Shown here piece by piece: positions 41,052 to 51,566 of a stretch of DNA of 64,000 nt (position 1 is its first letter; every line of letters starts with the position of its first letter). Source of the stretch: Bacillus pinisoli (lineage in GTDB: Bacteria > Bacillota > Bacilli > Bacillales > SA4); NCBI RefSeq assembly GCF_023036475.1, contig NZ_JAJQKI010000005.1:1-64000 (forward strand), read 5' to 3'. Made by a program: the position numbers and the translations under genes. The notes beneath the pieces are model-generated. The model was not told where the DNA came from, searched no databases, and worked only from the letters and a program-made list of their open reading frames with translations.

Positions 41052-41648
41052 CTATAACATTCCCTTCGTGGACGGAACTCCTTTAACACGTGGATCAACC
41101 GTTGTTGCCTCATCTAATGCACGCGCTAATGCTTTGAAAATAGCTTCAATAATGTGATGCGTATTTTGACCATAGTGAACAATAACATGTAAATTCATTC
41201 TTGCTTCTAATGCAAGCTTCCATAGAAACTCGTGAACAAGCTCGGTATCGAATGTCCCTACCTTCTGACTTGGAAACTCTGCTCTGAATTCAAGATGTGG
41301 ACGATTACTTAAATCCACCACTACTTGTGCCAGCGCCTCATCCATTGGAACAAAAGCATTACCGTAACGCTTAATTCCACGCTTATCACCAAGAGCTTCC
41401 TTTAACGCAATTCCTAAACAAATGCCAATATCCTCTGTTGTATGGTGATCATCCACCTCTATATCACCCTTAGCGTCTACCGTCAGATTAAACTGGCCAT
41501 GCTTCGTAAATAAATCAAGCATATGTGACATAAATGGAACGCCTGTCTCTAGATTTGATTGACCTTCCCCATCTATTGTAAATTCAAGTGAGATCTGAGT
41601 TTCATTCGTATTTCGTTCAATAAGAGCTTTACGTAATTCTGACATCAT
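41052..41648 (-). CDS. hisB: Imidazoleglycerol-phosphate dehydratase HisB
   Basis: Mn-dependent dehydratase. The 198 residues show [14 protein letters not shown] and the symmetry-related [11 protein letters not shown], both metal-site motifs. It is the monofunctional Gram-positive form without the phosphatase domain. Its ATG shares a base with the hisD stop (TAATG), so translation is coupled; a second ATG follows directly. Confidence 0.98.
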   Translation of the reverse strand: MMSELRKALIERNTNETQISLEFTIDGEGQSNLETGVPFMSHMLDLFTKHGQFNLTVDAKGDIEVDDHHTTEDIGICLGIALKEALGDKRGIKRYGNAFVPMDEALAQVVVDLSNRPHLEFRAEFPSQKVGTFDTELVHEFLWKLALEARMNLHVIVHYGQNTHHIIEAIFKALARALDEATTVDPRVKGVPSTKGML

Positions 41649-42916
41649 TAATCCTCCAGTCGATATTCAACAGCACGAGCGTGTGCTTCTAATCCTTCTA
41701 ATCTTGCAAAAGCAGCAATCTTTCGTCCGTTTTTCTGCATCGCTTTTTTACTATAAGAAATGATACTAGATTTTTTAATAAAATCATCTACATTTAGTGG
41801 GCTTGAAAACCTTGCTGTTCCGTTTGTTGGCAGTACATGATTCGGGCCTGCAAAATAGTCACCAACTGGTTCCGAGCTGTATCTTCCAAGAAAAATCGCG
41901 CCAGCATGTTGAATTTGACCGAGCAAATCCATCGGGTTTTCTGTTATGACCTCTAAATGCTCTGGTGCCAACTCATTGACAAGGTTCACTGCATTCTCTA
42001 ATGTATCGGTTACATAAATCGCTCCGTAATTCTCAATCGATGCTCTAGCAATCTTTTGACGTGGAAGGGTTTCTAGTTGTTTTTCAACCTCTTCCTTTAC
42101 CTCATTAGCTAGTTTTTCTGAAGTCGTAACAAGCACACTCGAGGCACGCTCATCATGCTCGGCTTGAGATAATAAATCAGCAGCTACTTCAGCAGCAATG
42201 GCTGTTTCATCCGCTAACACCACAATTTCACTTGGTCCTGCAATCATATCAATCGAGACATGTCCAAACACTTCACGTTTGGCAAGCGCGACATAGATAT
42301 TACCTGGTCCTACTATTTTATCTACTTTTGAAATACTCTCTGTTCCAAAAGCAAGTGCAGCAATAGCCTGCGCTCCACCAACCTTGTAAATTTCCTCGAC
42401 ACCGAGTTCATTCGCAGCGACTAGCACCCCAGCTGGCAATGTTCCATCTTCCTGTGGAGGTGACATCATCACAATGCGCTTCACACCAGCTACTAATGCA
42501 GGCGTAACGTTCATTAGTACGGAAGAAGGATATGCCGCTAAGCCTCCTGGTACGTAAACGCCAACAGAGTCTAAAGGAGTGATTTTTTGACCTAGTATCG
42601 TTCCATTTTCTTCGGTTTTAATCCAAGACTCACGCTTTTGACGTTCATGGTAATCTTTAATATTTGCAGCTGCCTCGCGAATGATTGATAATAGCTCCGG
42701 ATCTAACTCGTCGTATGCTTGGGTGATTTCTTCTCTCGTCACCTTTACCGAATCCAAGCTGACACGATCAAACTTCTCCGTAAAGCTTTTTAATGCCGCA
42801 TCGCCATTTTTTCTAACTTCTGTAATAATATCTAGCACAGCCAATCGCTGTTCATTTGTACCTTGTTCAATGGTTCTTTTTAATGAAGCTGTATTTGAAT
42901 TTTTAATAATGTTCAT
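41648..42916 (-). CDS. hisD: Histidinol dehydrogenase HisD
   Basis: Zinc- and NAD-dependent enzyme making histidine from histidinol. The 422 residues carry the signature region [31 protein letters not shown], the catalytic region [12 protein letters not shown] and [16 protein letters not shown]. It lies 9 bp after hisG. Confidence 0.98.
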   Translation of the reverse strand: MNIIKNSNTASLKRTIEQGTNEQRLAVLDIITEVRKNGDAALKSFTEKFDRVSLDSVKVTREEITQAYDELDPELLSIIREAAANIKDYHERQKRESWIKTEENGTILGQKITPLDSVGVYVPGGLAAYPSSVLMNVTPALVAGVKRIVMMSPPQEDGTLPAGVLVAANELGVEEIYKVGGAQAIAALAFGTESISKVDKIVGPGNIYVALAKREVFGHVSIDMIAGPSEIVVLADETAIAAEVAADLLSQAEHDERASSVLVTTSEKLANEVKEEVEKQLETLPRQKIARASIENYGAIYVTDTLENAVNLVNELAPEHLEVITENPMDLLGQIQHAGAIFLGRYSSEPVGDYFAGPNHVLPTNGTARFSSPLNVDDFIKKSSIISYSKKAMQKNGRKIAAFARLEGLEAHARAVEYRLED

Positions 42917-42925
42917 AAAGCACCT

Positions 42926-43552
42926 CTACTCAATGACCTTGGACAGCTTTTCAACAAGCTCATCAATAATTTGATCTTTTACTCGGTAGCTTACTGGATT
43001 GACGATTAACCTCGATGTGATATCGGCGATTCTTTCAAGCTCGACTAGTCCGTTTTCTTTTAGGGTTTGACCAGTAGACACAATATCAACGATTCGGTCA
43101 GCTAATCCAATTAACGGAGCAAGTTCAATTGATCCATTCAATTTAATAATTTCGACCTGCTCACCCTGTTCCCTGAAATAACTAGAAGCCACATTGGGAT
43201 ACTTTGTCGCGACCTTAGGAGCCACATCTCGTATCACCGTATTTGGTAAGCCCGCTACCGCTAAGTAACAATGACTGATTTTCAAATCAAGAACTTCGTA
43301 GACGTCACGCGCTTCCTCCATCATGACATCCTTTCCTGCAATTCCGATGTCGGCTACACCATGTTCCACATAAGTCACGACATCCATCGGTTTTGCCAAG
43401 ATAAATCTCATGTTTGCTTCTTCTATATCTAAAATAAGTTTTCTAGACTCATCAAATTCTTCTGGTAAAGGAAAGCCAGCCTCTCTCATAAGGTGAACCG
43501 CTTCTTCAAAAATACGGCCTTTTGGCATGGCGATCGTTAGGAAAGTGCTCAT
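42926..43552 (-). CDS. hisG: ATP phosphoribosyltransferase, short form HisG
   Basis: First step of histidine synthesis. At 208 residues it is the short form, lacking the C-terminal regulatory domain and so dependent on HisZ. Visible motifs: [21 protein letters not shown], and the PRPP-binding [14 protein letters not shown]. Its first base overlaps the hisZ stop. Confidence 0.98.
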   Translation of the reverse strand: MSTFLTIAMPKGRIFEEAVHLMREAGFPLPEEFDESRKLILDIEEANMRFILAKPMDVVTYVEHGVADIGIAGKDVMMEEARDVYEVLDLKISHCYLAVAGLPNTVIRDVAPKVATKYPNVASSYFREQGEQVEIIKLNGSIELAPLIGLADRIVDIVSTGQTLKENGLVELERIADITSRLIVNPVSYRVKDQIIDELVEKLSKVIE

Positions 43553-44733
43553 TACTGCTTCTCCTTTCCTGCAGTGCCTATGAAATAGGTCACTTCACTA
43601 AATTTCGTTGTAAAGGAATCAATATCCAAGACTCCGGTTATATCTTGCAACACGACTTGTTTTCCTTGTTGACGTCGTTCTGTTGCGTATTGAATGGCTT
43701 CTACTCTACGCTCCTGGCTAAAAACTACACATTCTACTTCTTTGGTGGTACTTGTTTCGCTTAGAGCTTCTAAGAGGTAATCAAGACGAATCGCAAAACC
43801 TGTCGCATCTGCTTGTCGTTCAAACCTTTCTAGCAACTGATCATAACGGCCTCCACTACAAATTGGATAACCAACTTTAGAAGAATAGCCTTCAAATAGG
43901 ATGCCTGTATAGTAGCTCATATGCGGCACTAGGTTTACATCAAGCTTTACATAAGATGTGACACCGTGCGCATCTAGTGCATTCCAGAGTTGCTGTAGCT
44001 GATTGACTGCAAGCTGTGCCTGCTCATTTTGAACAAGTTGACTTGCTTTTTGTAAAATATCGCCCTTTCCACGAAGTTGCAGAATGGAAAGGAGTCGATC
44101 CTTATCTATGGATGATAATGGCAGGCTTTTTACATGCTCACGATACCCAACATAGTTCTTTTCATATAAGAAGCGTTTAATTTCGCTCACTCTAGTTTGA
44201 TTCCCAAGTACATCCGTAAAGAGTGCATCTATAAAGCCAATATGGCCAATCGCCACAGTAAATTCAGTGAGTCCTGCTTTTAATAAAGAGTGAATCATCA
44301 GTGTGATGACTTCTGCATCCGCGCTTGAAGAACGGTCACCAATTAATTCTACCCCAACTTGTTCAAATTCTGCTGGTCTTCCACCCTCACGTTGCTGAGC
44401 GCGAAATACATTGGTGTCATATGCAAGACGAAGTGGATAACCACCGGTGTATAATCTTGACGCTGCTAGTCTTGCAATAGGAGCCGTCATGTCTGGGCGA
44501 AGGACTAACGTATGCCCTTGTTGATCCATTAATTTAAATAATTGCTGATCTAAAATAGCAGATGATTCCCCAACTGTTTCATAGTACTCTAACGTAGGCG
44601 TTTCTAAAAATTCGTATCCGTAGCCTTCTATAACACTACTAATTTGATTTCGGGCCTGTTTTTTTAATGTGTATAAATGAGGTAATGTGTCTCTCATTCC
44701 AACCGGCTTCTCAAACATCTTTCGCTTTGACAA
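43552..44733 (-). CDS. hisZ: ATP phosphoribosyltransferase regulatory subunit HisZ
   Basis: Histidyl-tRNA-synthetase paralogue that activates and gives feedback control to short HisG. The 393 residues show class II aaRS-like motifs ([53 protein letters not shown]) without a tRNA-binding end. I prefer a TTG at 44733, seven bases after AAAGGATGTG; an ATG at 44745 sits against that ribosome site, and an ATG at 44718 is a further option. First gene of the his operon; no T-box was found upstream. Confidence 0.95.
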   Translation of the reverse strand: MSKRKMFEKPVGMRDTLPHLYTLKKQARNQISSVIEGYGYEFLETPTLEYYETVGESSAILDQQLFKLMDQQGHTLVLRPDMTAPIARLAASRLYTGGYPLRLAYDTNVFRAQQREGGRPAEFEQVGVELIGDRSSSADAEVITLMIHSLLKAGLTEFTVAIGHIGFIDALFTDVLGNQTRVSEIKRFLYEKNYVGYREHVKSLPLSSIDKDRLLSILQLRGKGDILQKASQLVQNEQAQLAVNQLQQLWNALDAHGVTSYVKLDVNLVPHMSYYTGILFEGYSSKVGYPICSGGRYDQLLERFERQADATGFAIRLDYLLEALSETSTTKEVECVVFSQERRVEAIQYATERRQQGKQVVLQDITGVLDIDSFTTKFSEVTYFIGTAGKEKQ

Positions 44734-44896
44734 AAGATTACACATCCTTTCTGGTGGTGTTCTATATTTTAAGGTGTTTGCGCGTCAAACACTTTAGTTC
44801 GCTAATATGGTAGAGAAATGAAGTTATATGTAGTTTACATGTTCTTTGAAGGGTCGTCAACCGTTTTGATTGCTTGTTTTTTGCTAGATGTGGCTG

Positions 44897-45062
44897 GCGC
44901 ATATATTTGGAAAACGACGCATAAAGGGAATTTTCGGTGCAAGGCTGCCACGAATGTGCATATTCTGAAAAAATTGTGCAGAACCTGGATAAAAACGTGC
45001 AGAAATTCCTATTTTGGTGCAGAAACCTTGCCAAATGGTGCAAAAAACAAAAAAATTGAGCA
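44897..45062 (+). repeat. 20-bp-phased GTGCA array 4
   Basis: GTGCA or one-base variants begin at 44897 (GCGCA), 44917 (ACGCA), 44937, 44956, 44976, 44997, 45017, 45038 and 45058 (GAGCA): nine copies with steps of 19-21 bp, mean 20. It is the longest array in the window and fills much of the 408-bp gap between yvoF and hisZ; nothing else was recognised there. Confidence 0.85.
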
Positions 45063-45128
45063 ATACATGATATCGGAGAGCTACATCACCCTGTCATAGA
45101 CCTAGTATCTCCATTTCTACCTAAGCTA

Positions 45129-45155
45129 AAAAGCTGCAAACTCACTTGTTTGCAG
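45129..45155 (-). terminator. Terminator of the hprK-lgt-yvoD-ppaX-yvoF operon
   Basis: Hairpin AAGCTGCAAAC-N5-GTTTGCAGCTT that includes the yvoF stop, followed by TTTTAG on the minus strand. Confidence 0.88.
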
Positions 45156-45657
45156 CTTCTCTTGCTTCTACTTCTTCTTTTGTATAAATCACACGCATCG
45201 GATTGCCACCGACCATTGAACCGGGAGGGACATCACGGTTCACGAGGGTCGCTGCTGAAACCGTTGCACCGTCACCGATTTTGACGCCTGGAAGAATAGT
45301 GGAGTTAGCACCGATCATCACTTCATCTCCAATTTCCACGTCACCAAGCCGATATTCGTTTATCAAGTATTCATGGGCAAGAATCGTCGTATTAAATCCT
45401 ATGACTGAATTTTTGCCCACACTTATTTTTTCAGGAAACATAATATCTGGAACGACCATCAATGCAAAGGCTGTTTGGTCGCCCACCTTCATGCCAAGAA
45501 ACGTACGATACAACCAATTTTTCACAGGTAAAAAAGGAGTGTATCGCGCGACTTGGATGACAATAAAGTTTTTAACAACCTTCCAAAAAGAAACCGTCTT
45601 ATAAATCTGCCAAAGAGAATTAGCTCCTTTTACCGGATACCGTGTCGTTCTTCTCAC
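45142..45657 (-). CDS. yvoF: Hexapeptide-repeat acyltransferase (YvoF-like)
   Basis: A 171-residue left-handed beta-helix acetyltransferase of the maltose/galactoside O-acetyltransferase type. Repeats such as ISVGKNSVIGFNTTI, EIGDEVMIGANSTI and VKIGDGATVSAAT lead to the usual VPPGSMVGGNP end. The acceptor is unknown. Start is GTG after GAGGAGAACTAAT. It is the last gene of the hprK operon, one base after ppaX, as in B. subtilis. Confidence 0.92.
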   Translation of the reverse strand: MRRTTRYPVKGANSLWQIYKTVSFWKVVKNFIVIQVARYTPFLPVKNWLYRTFLGMKVGDQTAFALMVVPDIMFPEKISVGKNSVIGFNTTILAHEYLINEYRLGDVEIGDEVMIGANSTILPGVKIGDGATVSAATLVNRDVPPGSMVGGNPMRVIYTKEEVEAREAANK

Positions 45658-45658
45658 A

Positions 45659-46300
45659 TTAGTTCTCCTCTAAGATTGATAGGACATCTCTCATGTTCTC
45701 AAGCATGTAGTCAGGTTTATACGATTGAAGGAACTCTACACCCTTCAAAGACCAAGCTACACCCGCTGTTTTCGTGCCCGCATTTTGACCTGCTACGATA
45801 TCATGGTAATTGTCTCCTACCATAATCGTTTCCTCAGGCTTTGCATCTAACTGGGCAAGTGCTTTTACAATCGGTTCTGGATCTGGCTTTGCATTCTCTA
45901 CATCATCTAACGTAACGACCACATCAAAAAACTGGTCTAACTTCGTCAGCTTAAGTCCCATGTTCACCGTATGACGAAGCTTTGTCGTGACAATACCTAG
46001 CTTATAACCCTTTTTATGTAAGTGCTCAATCGTTTCGTACACACCTTCAAACTCCGTAACAAGCTGATCATGGTGAGATAAATTATGCTCACGATACGTT
46101 GTGATCATTTCTTCCACACGCTTCTCATCAATTTTCACAAACGTGTCATATAACGGAGGACCGATAAATTGAATCGCATCCTCACGCTTATACTGACCAG
46201 GATAATATTGTTCTAATGTGTGTAAAAAAGAAGTAATAATCAGTTCATTTGTATCAATTAACGTACCGTCTAAATCAAATAATAAAGTATTAACCTTCAT
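45659..46300 (-). CDS. ppaX: Pyrophosphatase PpaX
   Basis: HAD-family pyrophosphatase thought to remove pyrophosphate made by HPr(Ser-P) dephosphorylation by HprK. The 213 residues include the nucleophile motif [14 protein letters not shown], the Ser/Thr motif GIVTTKLRH and [16 protein letters not shown]. The ATG at 46300 follows AGAAAGGAAG; it overlaps yvoD by 11 bp. Confidence 0.96.
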   Translation of the reverse strand: MKVNTLLFDLDGTLIDTNELIITSFLHTLEQYYPGQYKREDAIQFIGPPLYDTFVKIDEKRVEEMITTYREHNLSHHDQLVTEFEGVYETIEHLHKKGYKLGIVTTKLRHTVNMGLKLTKLDQFFDVVVTLDDVENAKPDPEPIVKALAQLDAKPEETIMVGDNYHDIVAGQNAGTKTAGVAWSLKGVEFLQSYKPDYMLENMRDVLSILEEN

Positions 46301-47234
46301 AGGTCGCTTCCTTTCTATCCACTGGCTGTACCCTATTCCAAACCACTGCGACAACCACTGTTAATAATATGGCAACAACTAAACGAATCAATAATAATGG
46401 TAAAACCGGAATGCCAAGTGGGATAAAGATTAACGTATCCTCTACCACCGCGTGACAAGAAACGAGGAAAATGAATGCCAACGTTAAATCCTTTTTACTG
46501 ACGCCATCCTCTTTTGCCGCTTGAATCATAACTCCTGCCCCGTAAGCAAGACCGAATAATAATCCAGCTGCTAAGGTCGTTGATGTATTTTCCTTCATGC
46601 CTAACGCTCTTGTAAAAGGAGACATCCATCGTGAAAAGGTATCTAACCACTTTAAATCTTTTAAAATCTGGATCACGACCATAAGCGGTATGACAATAAG
46701 CGCTAATTGAAGAATTCCTAGTAACGCTTTTGAGACTGCATCCATTAGAATGGGAAGCCAGCCCGTAATGACTTCTTCTTGCTTTGAAATGAAGCCATAC
46801 TTGGCTAACTCACTTCCACCCTTCCATACCAAGTTGATAAAAAAGCCTGATAGTAATGCTAATCCAACCCTGACCGCAACCGTAAGTGTTATGCTTACTC
46901 CGACACGTTTGGCAACTGTCGATTCAATAAACATATTATGTGAAAATGATAACATGACCGCTAAAATAAATACTTCTTTTACGGTTAAATCTAATGTTAG
47001 GATTGCGCCAATAGCTGCATATAAATTCAAAAAGTTTCCTAAAACAAGTGGAATTGCAGCATCTCCCGATAATCCAAGCCAGCCCATAAAGGGTTCGATA
47101 CCTTTTATTACCCATTGCAAAATGGGAGTATACTGCAAAATAGCGACGATAATCGTAATCGGAAAGATTACTTTCCCCAGAGTCCAAGTCGTCGATAACC
47201 CTACAAAAAATCCCCGTTTCATACTCCCTAACAT
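46290..47234 (-). CDS. yvoD: Nucleoside recognition (Gate) domain membrane protein YvoD
   Basis: A 314-residue integral membrane protein with about eight hydrophobic segments and two Gate-like modules (for example [30 protein letters not shown], in part). The fold is shared with SpmA/SpmB and nucleoside transporters; the substrate is unknown. Start ATG after GGGGAGAGAGCC. Within the hprK operon. Confidence 0.93.
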   Translation of the reverse strand: MLGSMKRGFFVGLSTTWTLGKVIFPITIIVAILQYTPILQWVIKGIEPFMGWLGLSGDAAIPLVLGNFLNLYAAIGAILTLDLTVKEVFILAVMLSFSHNMFIESTVAKRVGVSITLTVAVRVGLALLSGFFINLVWKGGSELAKYGFISKQEEVITGWLPILMDAVSKALLGILQLALIVIPLMVVIQILKDLKWLDTFSRWMSPFTRALGMKENTSTTLAAGLLFGLAYGAGVMIQAAKEDGVSKKDLTLAFIFLVSCHAVVEDTLIFIPLGIPVLPLLLIRLVVAILLTVVVAVVWNRVQPVDRKEATYEG

Positions 47235-47257
47235 GGCTCTCTCTCCCCTATATATCT

Positions 47258-48070
47258 CTAGTTGTTGTCAAGATATCGTTGATTGGAGTGACCTTTTACT
47301 CTTCGGTATATTAATAGACCTATAGCCAATAAAATTAACCCAATCGAGATGACTTGCGCGATTCGAAGAGATTCCGTAAGCATTAAACTATCTGTTCTTA
47401 ATCCTTCTATAAAGAAGCGTCCTAATGAATAATACATCACATACGTGAGGAACATTTCTCCTCGACGAAGATTTGCTTTTCGAAGAAGCATTAAGATGAT
47501 AAAACCAGCAAAGCTCCATAAAGATTCATATAAAAAAGTTGGATGATTGTATGTACCGTTAATGTACATTTGGTTGACAATAAAATCTGGTAAATACATA
47601 CTTTCTAAAAACTCACGAGTAACTTCTCCACCATGAGCCTCCTGATTCATAAAGTTACCCCAACGCCCGATGGCCTGACCTAAAATGATGCTTGGCGCCG
47701 CAATATCCGCCAACTTCCAAAACGAGATCCCCCGTTTTTTGGCAAATACAATCCCCGTAATTATGGCCCCAATTAAACCACCATGAATTGCTAACCCACC
47801 GTTCCAAATCATTAAAATTTCTGATGGATGGGCTAAATAATAATCTAGTTTAAATAAAACATAATATAATCTCGCTGAAAGAATCGCAATCGGAATGGCC
47901 CAAAGGACAAGATCGACGAACACTTCTTTTTCAAGACCTCTTCTTTGTGATTCTCTTACAGCTAACCATAAGCCAAGCATAGCTCCAGTGCCAATTATGA
48001 CTCCATACCAGTAGATCGTAAATGGTCCTAAATCTAAGAAGACCCGATCTAATTGTGGAACAGTCTCCAT
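47258..48070 (-). CDS. lgt: Prolipoprotein diacylglyceryl transferase
   Basis: Membrane enzyme that moves diacylglycerol from phosphatidylglycerol to the lipobox Cys, the first step of lipoprotein maturation. The 270 residues show several membrane helices and the Lgt signature [18 protein letters not shown], plus HGGLIGAI and GLRTDSL. The ATG at 48070 has GGGAGTGGAG upstream; a GTG three codons earlier lies in that ribosome site. It follows hprK by about 107 bp. Confidence 0.97.
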   Translation of the reverse strand: METVPQLDRVFLDLGPFTIYWYGVIIGTGAMLGLWLAVRESQRRGLEKEVFVDLVLWAIPIAILSARLYYVLFKLDYYLAHPSEILMIWNGGLAIHGGLIGAIITGIVFAKKRGISFWKLADIAAPSIILGQAIGRWGNFMNQEAHGGEVTREFLESMYLPDFIVNQMYINGTYNHPTFLYESLWSFAGFIILMLLRKANLRRGEMFLTYVMYYSLGRFFIEGLRTDSLMLTESLRIAQVISIGLILLAIGLLIYRRVKGHSNQRYLDNN

Positions 48071-48177
48071 TTTCTCCACTCCCTATCTTGTCACCTATCT
48101 ATTTTTCATGAGGGTGCTTTCGTAATATAAAATTTGTAATAATATAACTGATCCTAAAAAAGGCTGTGTTTCATAGT

Positions 48178-49113
48178 TTACATATCATCATGATCGCCGT
48201 CTTCAATAACGTCCGTTAAGCGAGCAGAGAACTGTTCTGCTGCATTCATTCCCATTTTCTTTAATCGGTAGTTCATTGCGGCCACTTCAATGATTACGGA
48301 CAAGTTTCGTCCAGGTCGAACCGGTACTGTAATTTTCGTAACTTCTGTATCAATAATTTTCATCTTTTCATCATCTAATCCAAGACGATCATATTGTTTC
48401 GCTTGATCCCATAACTCTAGATTAACGACTAGCGTTACTTTTTTATAAGGACGTACGGCACCAGCTCCAAATAAGGTCATAACGTTAATAATACCTAGAC
48501 CACGAATTTCAAGAAGATGCTGAATTAACTCTGGAGCTGTCCCCACTAGGTTTCCTTGCTCCTCTTGTCGGATTTCCACACAGTCATCAGCAACAAGACG
48601 ATGTCCACGTTTGACTAGATCAAGCGCCGTCTCACTTTTACCGACTCCACTTTTACCAATAATCAAAACACCAATACCGTAAATATCAACGAGCACTCCA
48701 TGAATAGCCGTTGTTGGTGCCAGCATACTCTCTAAATAGTTAGTAAGTCTACTTGATAATCTTGTAGTTTTCATCGAAGAGCGCATAATCGGAACAGCTT
48801 CTCGTTCAGAAGCATCTAACAGTTCCTGTGGTACTTCCATATCCCTCGATAAAATAATTCCCGGTGTAATATCGGTACAAAGCTGATTCATTCGATCCTT
48901 TCTTTCTTCTAAAGAAAGCTGATGATAAAAAGACATCTCTGTCTTACCCAGTAGTTGAATACGCTCAGCCGGGTAATAGGTAAAAAAACCTGCCATCTCT
49001 ATACCTGGACGAGATAAATCGCTCGTTGTAATAGGGCGGTTAATCCCCTCATGTCCACTTAGTAATTCAAGACCAAACTTCTCTATTAAATCCTTCGTCC
49101 GGACCTTTACCAT
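48178..49113 (-). CDS. hprK: HPr kinase/phosphorylase
   Basis: Bifunctional sensor of fructose 1,6-bisphosphate and phosphate that phosphorylates or dephosphorylates Ser46 of HPr and Crh. The 311 residues comprise an N-terminal domain (about 1-130) and the kinase domain with Walker [23 protein letters not shown], and the HprK signature [20 protein letters not shown]. Its substrates HPr and Crh are both encoded in this window. Confidence 0.99.
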   Translation of the reverse strand: MVKVRTKDLIEKFGLELLSGHEGINRPITTSDLSRPGIEMAGFFTYYPAERIQLLGKTEMSFYHQLSLEERKDRMNQLCTDITPGIILSRDMEVPQELLDASEREAVPIMRSSMKTTRLSSRLTNYLESMLAPTTAIHGVLVDIYGIGVLIIGKSGVGKSETALDLVKRGHRLVADDCVEIRQEEQGNLVGTAPELIQHLLEIRGLGIINVMTLFGAGAVRPYKKVTLVVNLELWDQAKQYDRLGLDDEKMKIIDTEVTKITVPVRPGRNLSVIIEVAAMNYRLKKMGMNAAEQFSARLTDVIEDGDHDDM

Positions 49114-49261
49114 ACTTCATCCTCCTGCAAGCTCTATTTACAAAACACTAATTACCTTTCTCTATGTACAGAGCTATTGTATCATTATTCTAGAGGATGA
49201 TAAAAGTCTATCAACTTGTAAGCTTAACAGGACCTTATAACGAGCAAATTTTATTGCAAAA

Positions 49262-49294
49262 TAAAAAAATATGCACCTCAATATAAGATGCATA
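49262..49294 (-). terminator. Terminator of yvlABCD
   Basis: Minus-strand hairpin TATGCATC-N10-GGTGCATA (imperfect) followed by seven T. Confidence 0.78.
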
Positions 49295-49303
49295 CTTTTC
49301 AAC

Positions 49304-49666
49304 CTAATTTTTTCTCTCAGCAAAGCGGTCAATGACAAACTTCTGTATGAGTAGATTAAGCAATGAAATAATGATAGATGCAACAATCGCCATACCAAAG
49401 CCTTCTATGACAAAGGAGTCACCCATTATTCCTTGTGCTAACCAAAGCGTGATGGCGTTAATAACAAATAAGAAAAGCCCTAAAGATAAAACGGTCACCG
49501 GTAGGGTTAACAAAATAAGAATGGGTTTGACCAATACATTCAAAACAGATAGAAGGATGCTGGCTAATATGGCAGCCCCTACTCCTTCAATGTAGAATGA
49601 TTCAAAATAGCCCGCTACTACAATGAGCACAAGACTATTAACGAGGATGGAAGTAACCCATTTCAT
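49304..49666 (-). CDS. yvlD: Phage-holin-family-4-like membrane protein YvlD
   Basis: A 120-residue protein with four hydrophobic segments (about 5-25, 30-50, 55-78, 88-110) of the YvlD/DUF360 family. Not a phage lysis gene here: it is last in the sigma-W operon yvlABCD. Function unknown, presumably envelope stress. It overlaps the yvlC stop by one base. Confidence 0.93.
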   Translation of the reverse strand: MKWVTSILVNSLVLIVVAGYFESFYIEGVGAAILASILLSVLNVLVKPILILLTLPVTVLSLGLFLFVINAITLWLAQGIMGDSFVIEGFGMAIVASIIISLLNLLIQKFVIDRFAERKN

Positions 49667-49863
49667 TAGGAAATCACGTCCTGGTCATTCGGAACAACAA
49701 TCATCCAGATTAAATAAACCAAAGCAAATGTTCCAAAGCTCATAATGAGCCCGATGATAAAAATCACTCTTAATAATGATGCGTCTATACCCGTATAGTT
49801 AGCTAGCCCACCTATGACTCCGGCAAGCTTTCGATTTGATCTCGAGCGAGTCAACTTCTTCAT
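49666..49863 (-). CDS. yvlC: PspC-domain protein YvlC
   Basis: A 65-residue PspC-type protein: RSRSNRKLAGVIGGLANYTGID at the N-terminus then one or two membrane helices (LLRVIFIIGLIMSFGTFAL). PspC proteins sense membrane stress. It lies 1 bp after yvlB in the sigma-W operon. Confidence 0.95.
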   Translation of the reverse strand: MKKLTRSRSNRKLAGVIGGLANYTGIDASLLRVIFIIGLIMSFGTFALVYLIWMIVVPNDQDVIS

Positions 49864-49864
49864 T

Positions 49865-50986
49865 TTACAATGCTCCCTTCTCCTGTATTAATACTGAGCC
49901 TGTCTTTGTATCAACATCAACAAGTAATGGATCTGTTCCTTCTACTGGAAGCGTAGAAAACTTTAAATATTTCTGAACAACATCCTGTTTTTCTTCTTTC
50001 TTCAATACATCTCGGATTTCACACAGTATGTTTCCGATATTGGTCTTCACTTCACCTTGCATACTAATACGCTTTGGCACCATCATATCGATATTTCCAG
50101 TCGTTGATTTAATAAATAGTGTCTCACAACGAGCGTCATTTACCGTACAGATAATATTTCCATTAAAACTTTGTAGATCTGCCTTTTTATAAGAGCCATC
50201 GACTTTGATGGTTCCATTAATCGTTTCAGCCTCAATTTTTTGAGTATCCAGCTTCGTTAGGGTAATATGGCCATTTGCTGTCTCCACTTCAAGCTTCTCA
50301 GTCTGGAAGTTAGTCAGCGTAATTTTTCCATTCGCTGTTTTAGCCTTAAAATCCTTCACACTTATCTGTTCCCCATCAATCTTCCCATTAAACAAGCGTA
50401 CAGAAATAGCATGATAGTGCTCCTTAGGCAGGTACATCACAGCGTTTACTTTCATTTTTTTCTTTTGGACAGAGTATCGAAGTTTACCACCTTCGATAGA
50501 AAATAGTACATCCTGTAAAAAGACTTTTCGTGCTTCATCCTGAGATTCTGTTTGATACACCTTTGCTTCGCATTCCACACGAACATCTCTTTCAGTCCAA
50601 GGAACCAGTCTTACACTACCATTTGCCACATCAATATCCACGTCCGTTAAATAAACATCAGAATGCTGAAAGATATGCTTTACCGATGTAGCTGGCCCAA
50701 AGTTGAAATCAAGATCAAAATCTTTAATTTTCTTATACGCCTTATCCATAAAATCTAAAACAGTCTTCTTTAGTGATGCTGCTTTGGCAGCCTTGGACTG
50801 GAAGGAAGACTCTCCTTCATTCCAGTTAACTTGCGTTGAAAGCTCCGTCACAAACGACTCCTGCTTTTCTTCCATTTCTTTATGGTCCTTCTCAAGTTGC
50901 TCTAATAAAGCCATTGCCTCTTCAGCTGAAAGCTTTCCTTCTTCAATCATCTTTAATATTCGTTTCCGTTCTTCTACGATTGGCAT
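49865..50986 (-). CDS. yvlB: YvlB, DUF4097 beta-helix-like protein
   Basis: A 373-residue cytoplasmic protein. The N-terminus (EERKRILKMIEEGKLSAEEAMALLEQLEKD, in part) is the SHOCT-like helical hairpin of LiaX/YvlB proteins. The rest (about 100-370) is a DUF4097 repeat region with recurring VxxANGxITL steps (SVRLFNGKIDGEQ, KTANGKITLTNF, ETANGHITLTKL, ETINGTIKV). Relatives act in cell-envelope stress signalling. 21 bp after yvlA. Confidence 0.94.
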   Translation of the reverse strand: MPIVEERKRILKMIEEGKLSAEEAMALLEQLEKDHKEMEEKQESFVTELSTQVNWNEGESSFQSKAAKAASLKKTVLDFMDKAYKKIKDFDLDFNFGPATSVKHIFQHSDVYLTDVDIDVANGSVRLVPWTERDVRVECEAKVYQTESQDEARKVFLQDVLFSIEGGKLRYSVQKKKMKVNAVMYLPKEHYHAISVRLFNGKIDGEQISVKDFKAKTANGKITLTNFQTEKLEVETANGHITLTKLDTQKIEAETINGTIKVDGSYKKADLQSFNGNIICTVNDARCETLFIKSTTGNIDMMVPKRISMQGEVKTNIGNILCEIRDVLKKEEKQDVVQKYLKFSTLPVEGTDPLLVDVDTKTGSVLIQEKGAL

Positions 50987-51007
50987 ATGCTAACACCTCA
51001 ATATTTA

Positions 51008-51325
51008 TTAATATGTTTTTAACACTTGAATACCTTTAATGACATTCCAAATAACGACTACAATATTTATTAAAATGGCAAGTAAAAAGCCAAGAATAAT
51101 GGAGATTCCAAAAGTCCCCATCGTTTCTACCATAATGGCAAACATTATAATAACGGGTATGGTAATGACCGGAATGATGTGAGAAAATAATGCCCTTTTC
51201 GCATGATGCTTCACTTCCCGATCATCGACAATAAAATAAACGGCAATCGGTAAAATAAACCCTGCAAAGAAAATACTAAAATAACACAACGATGAAATAA
51301 TCTTGTTTGTATTGTTACCCTCCAT
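51008..51325 (-). CDS. yvlA: DUF4870 membrane protein YvlA
   Basis: A 105-residue protein with three membrane segments (about 9-30, 47-67, 72-97) and the DUF4870 pattern YFSIFFAGFILPIAVYFI. First gene of yvlABCD, directly behind a sigma-W-type promoter. Function unknown. Confidence 0.93.
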   Translation of the reverse strand: MEGNNTNKIISSLCYFSIFFAGFILPIAVYFIVDDREVKHHAKRALFSHIIPVITIPVIIMFAIMVETMGTFGISIILGFLLAILINIVVVIWNVIKGIQVLKTY

Positions 51326-51350
51326 GTTATCACTTCTCCTTTCTAGTATT

Positions 51351-51377
51351 TACGAATAAATGGAGTATGAAGTTTCA
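51351..51377 (-). promoter_or_regulatory. Sigma-W (ECF) promoter of yvlABCD
   Basis: Minus-strand TGAAAC (51372-51377), 17-bp spacer, CGTA (51351-51354), 26 bp upstream of the yvlA ATG. This is the sigma-W consensus, and yvlABCD belongs to the sigma-W regulon in B. subtilis. Confidence 0.9.
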
Positions 51378-51503
51378 ATTTTTTTTAAAAGTTTATGAAT
51401 AGAAACGAGAGCTCTGGGCTTGAAATGATTTTAAAAGGGTAGGTTTTAATAAAATAAGAGCCTTCTTCATACTTATGTACTAGTCAATTATACTTAAATC
51501 GCA

Positions 51504-51532
51504 TTGAACTATATCTTGACAACAGGTATAAT
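51504..51532 (+). promoter_or_regulatory. Sigma-A-type promoter of the flagellin-like gene
   Basis: TTGAAC (51504-51509), 17-bp spacer, perfect TATAAT (51527-51532), 34 bp before the ATG. No sigma-D-type promoter (TAAA-N15-GCCGATAT) was found, unlike typical flagellin genes. Confidence 0.7.
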
Positions 51533-51566
51533 TATTAATTATTCAGTAAATTAGGAAACGAGTGAT

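Noticed and set aside
44762-45099. ORFs on both strands upstream of hisZ
   Set aside because: Both overlap the GTGCA array and encode low-complexity repeats without ribosome sites.
44734-45141. T-box or histidine leader in front of hisZ
   Set aside because: No specifier loop, no AGGGTGGNACCGCG T-box sequence and no leader peptide with His codons was found.
49304-49666. Holin annotation as a sign of prophage
   Set aside because: The gene is yvlD in the conserved sigma-W operon, and no phage genes surround it.
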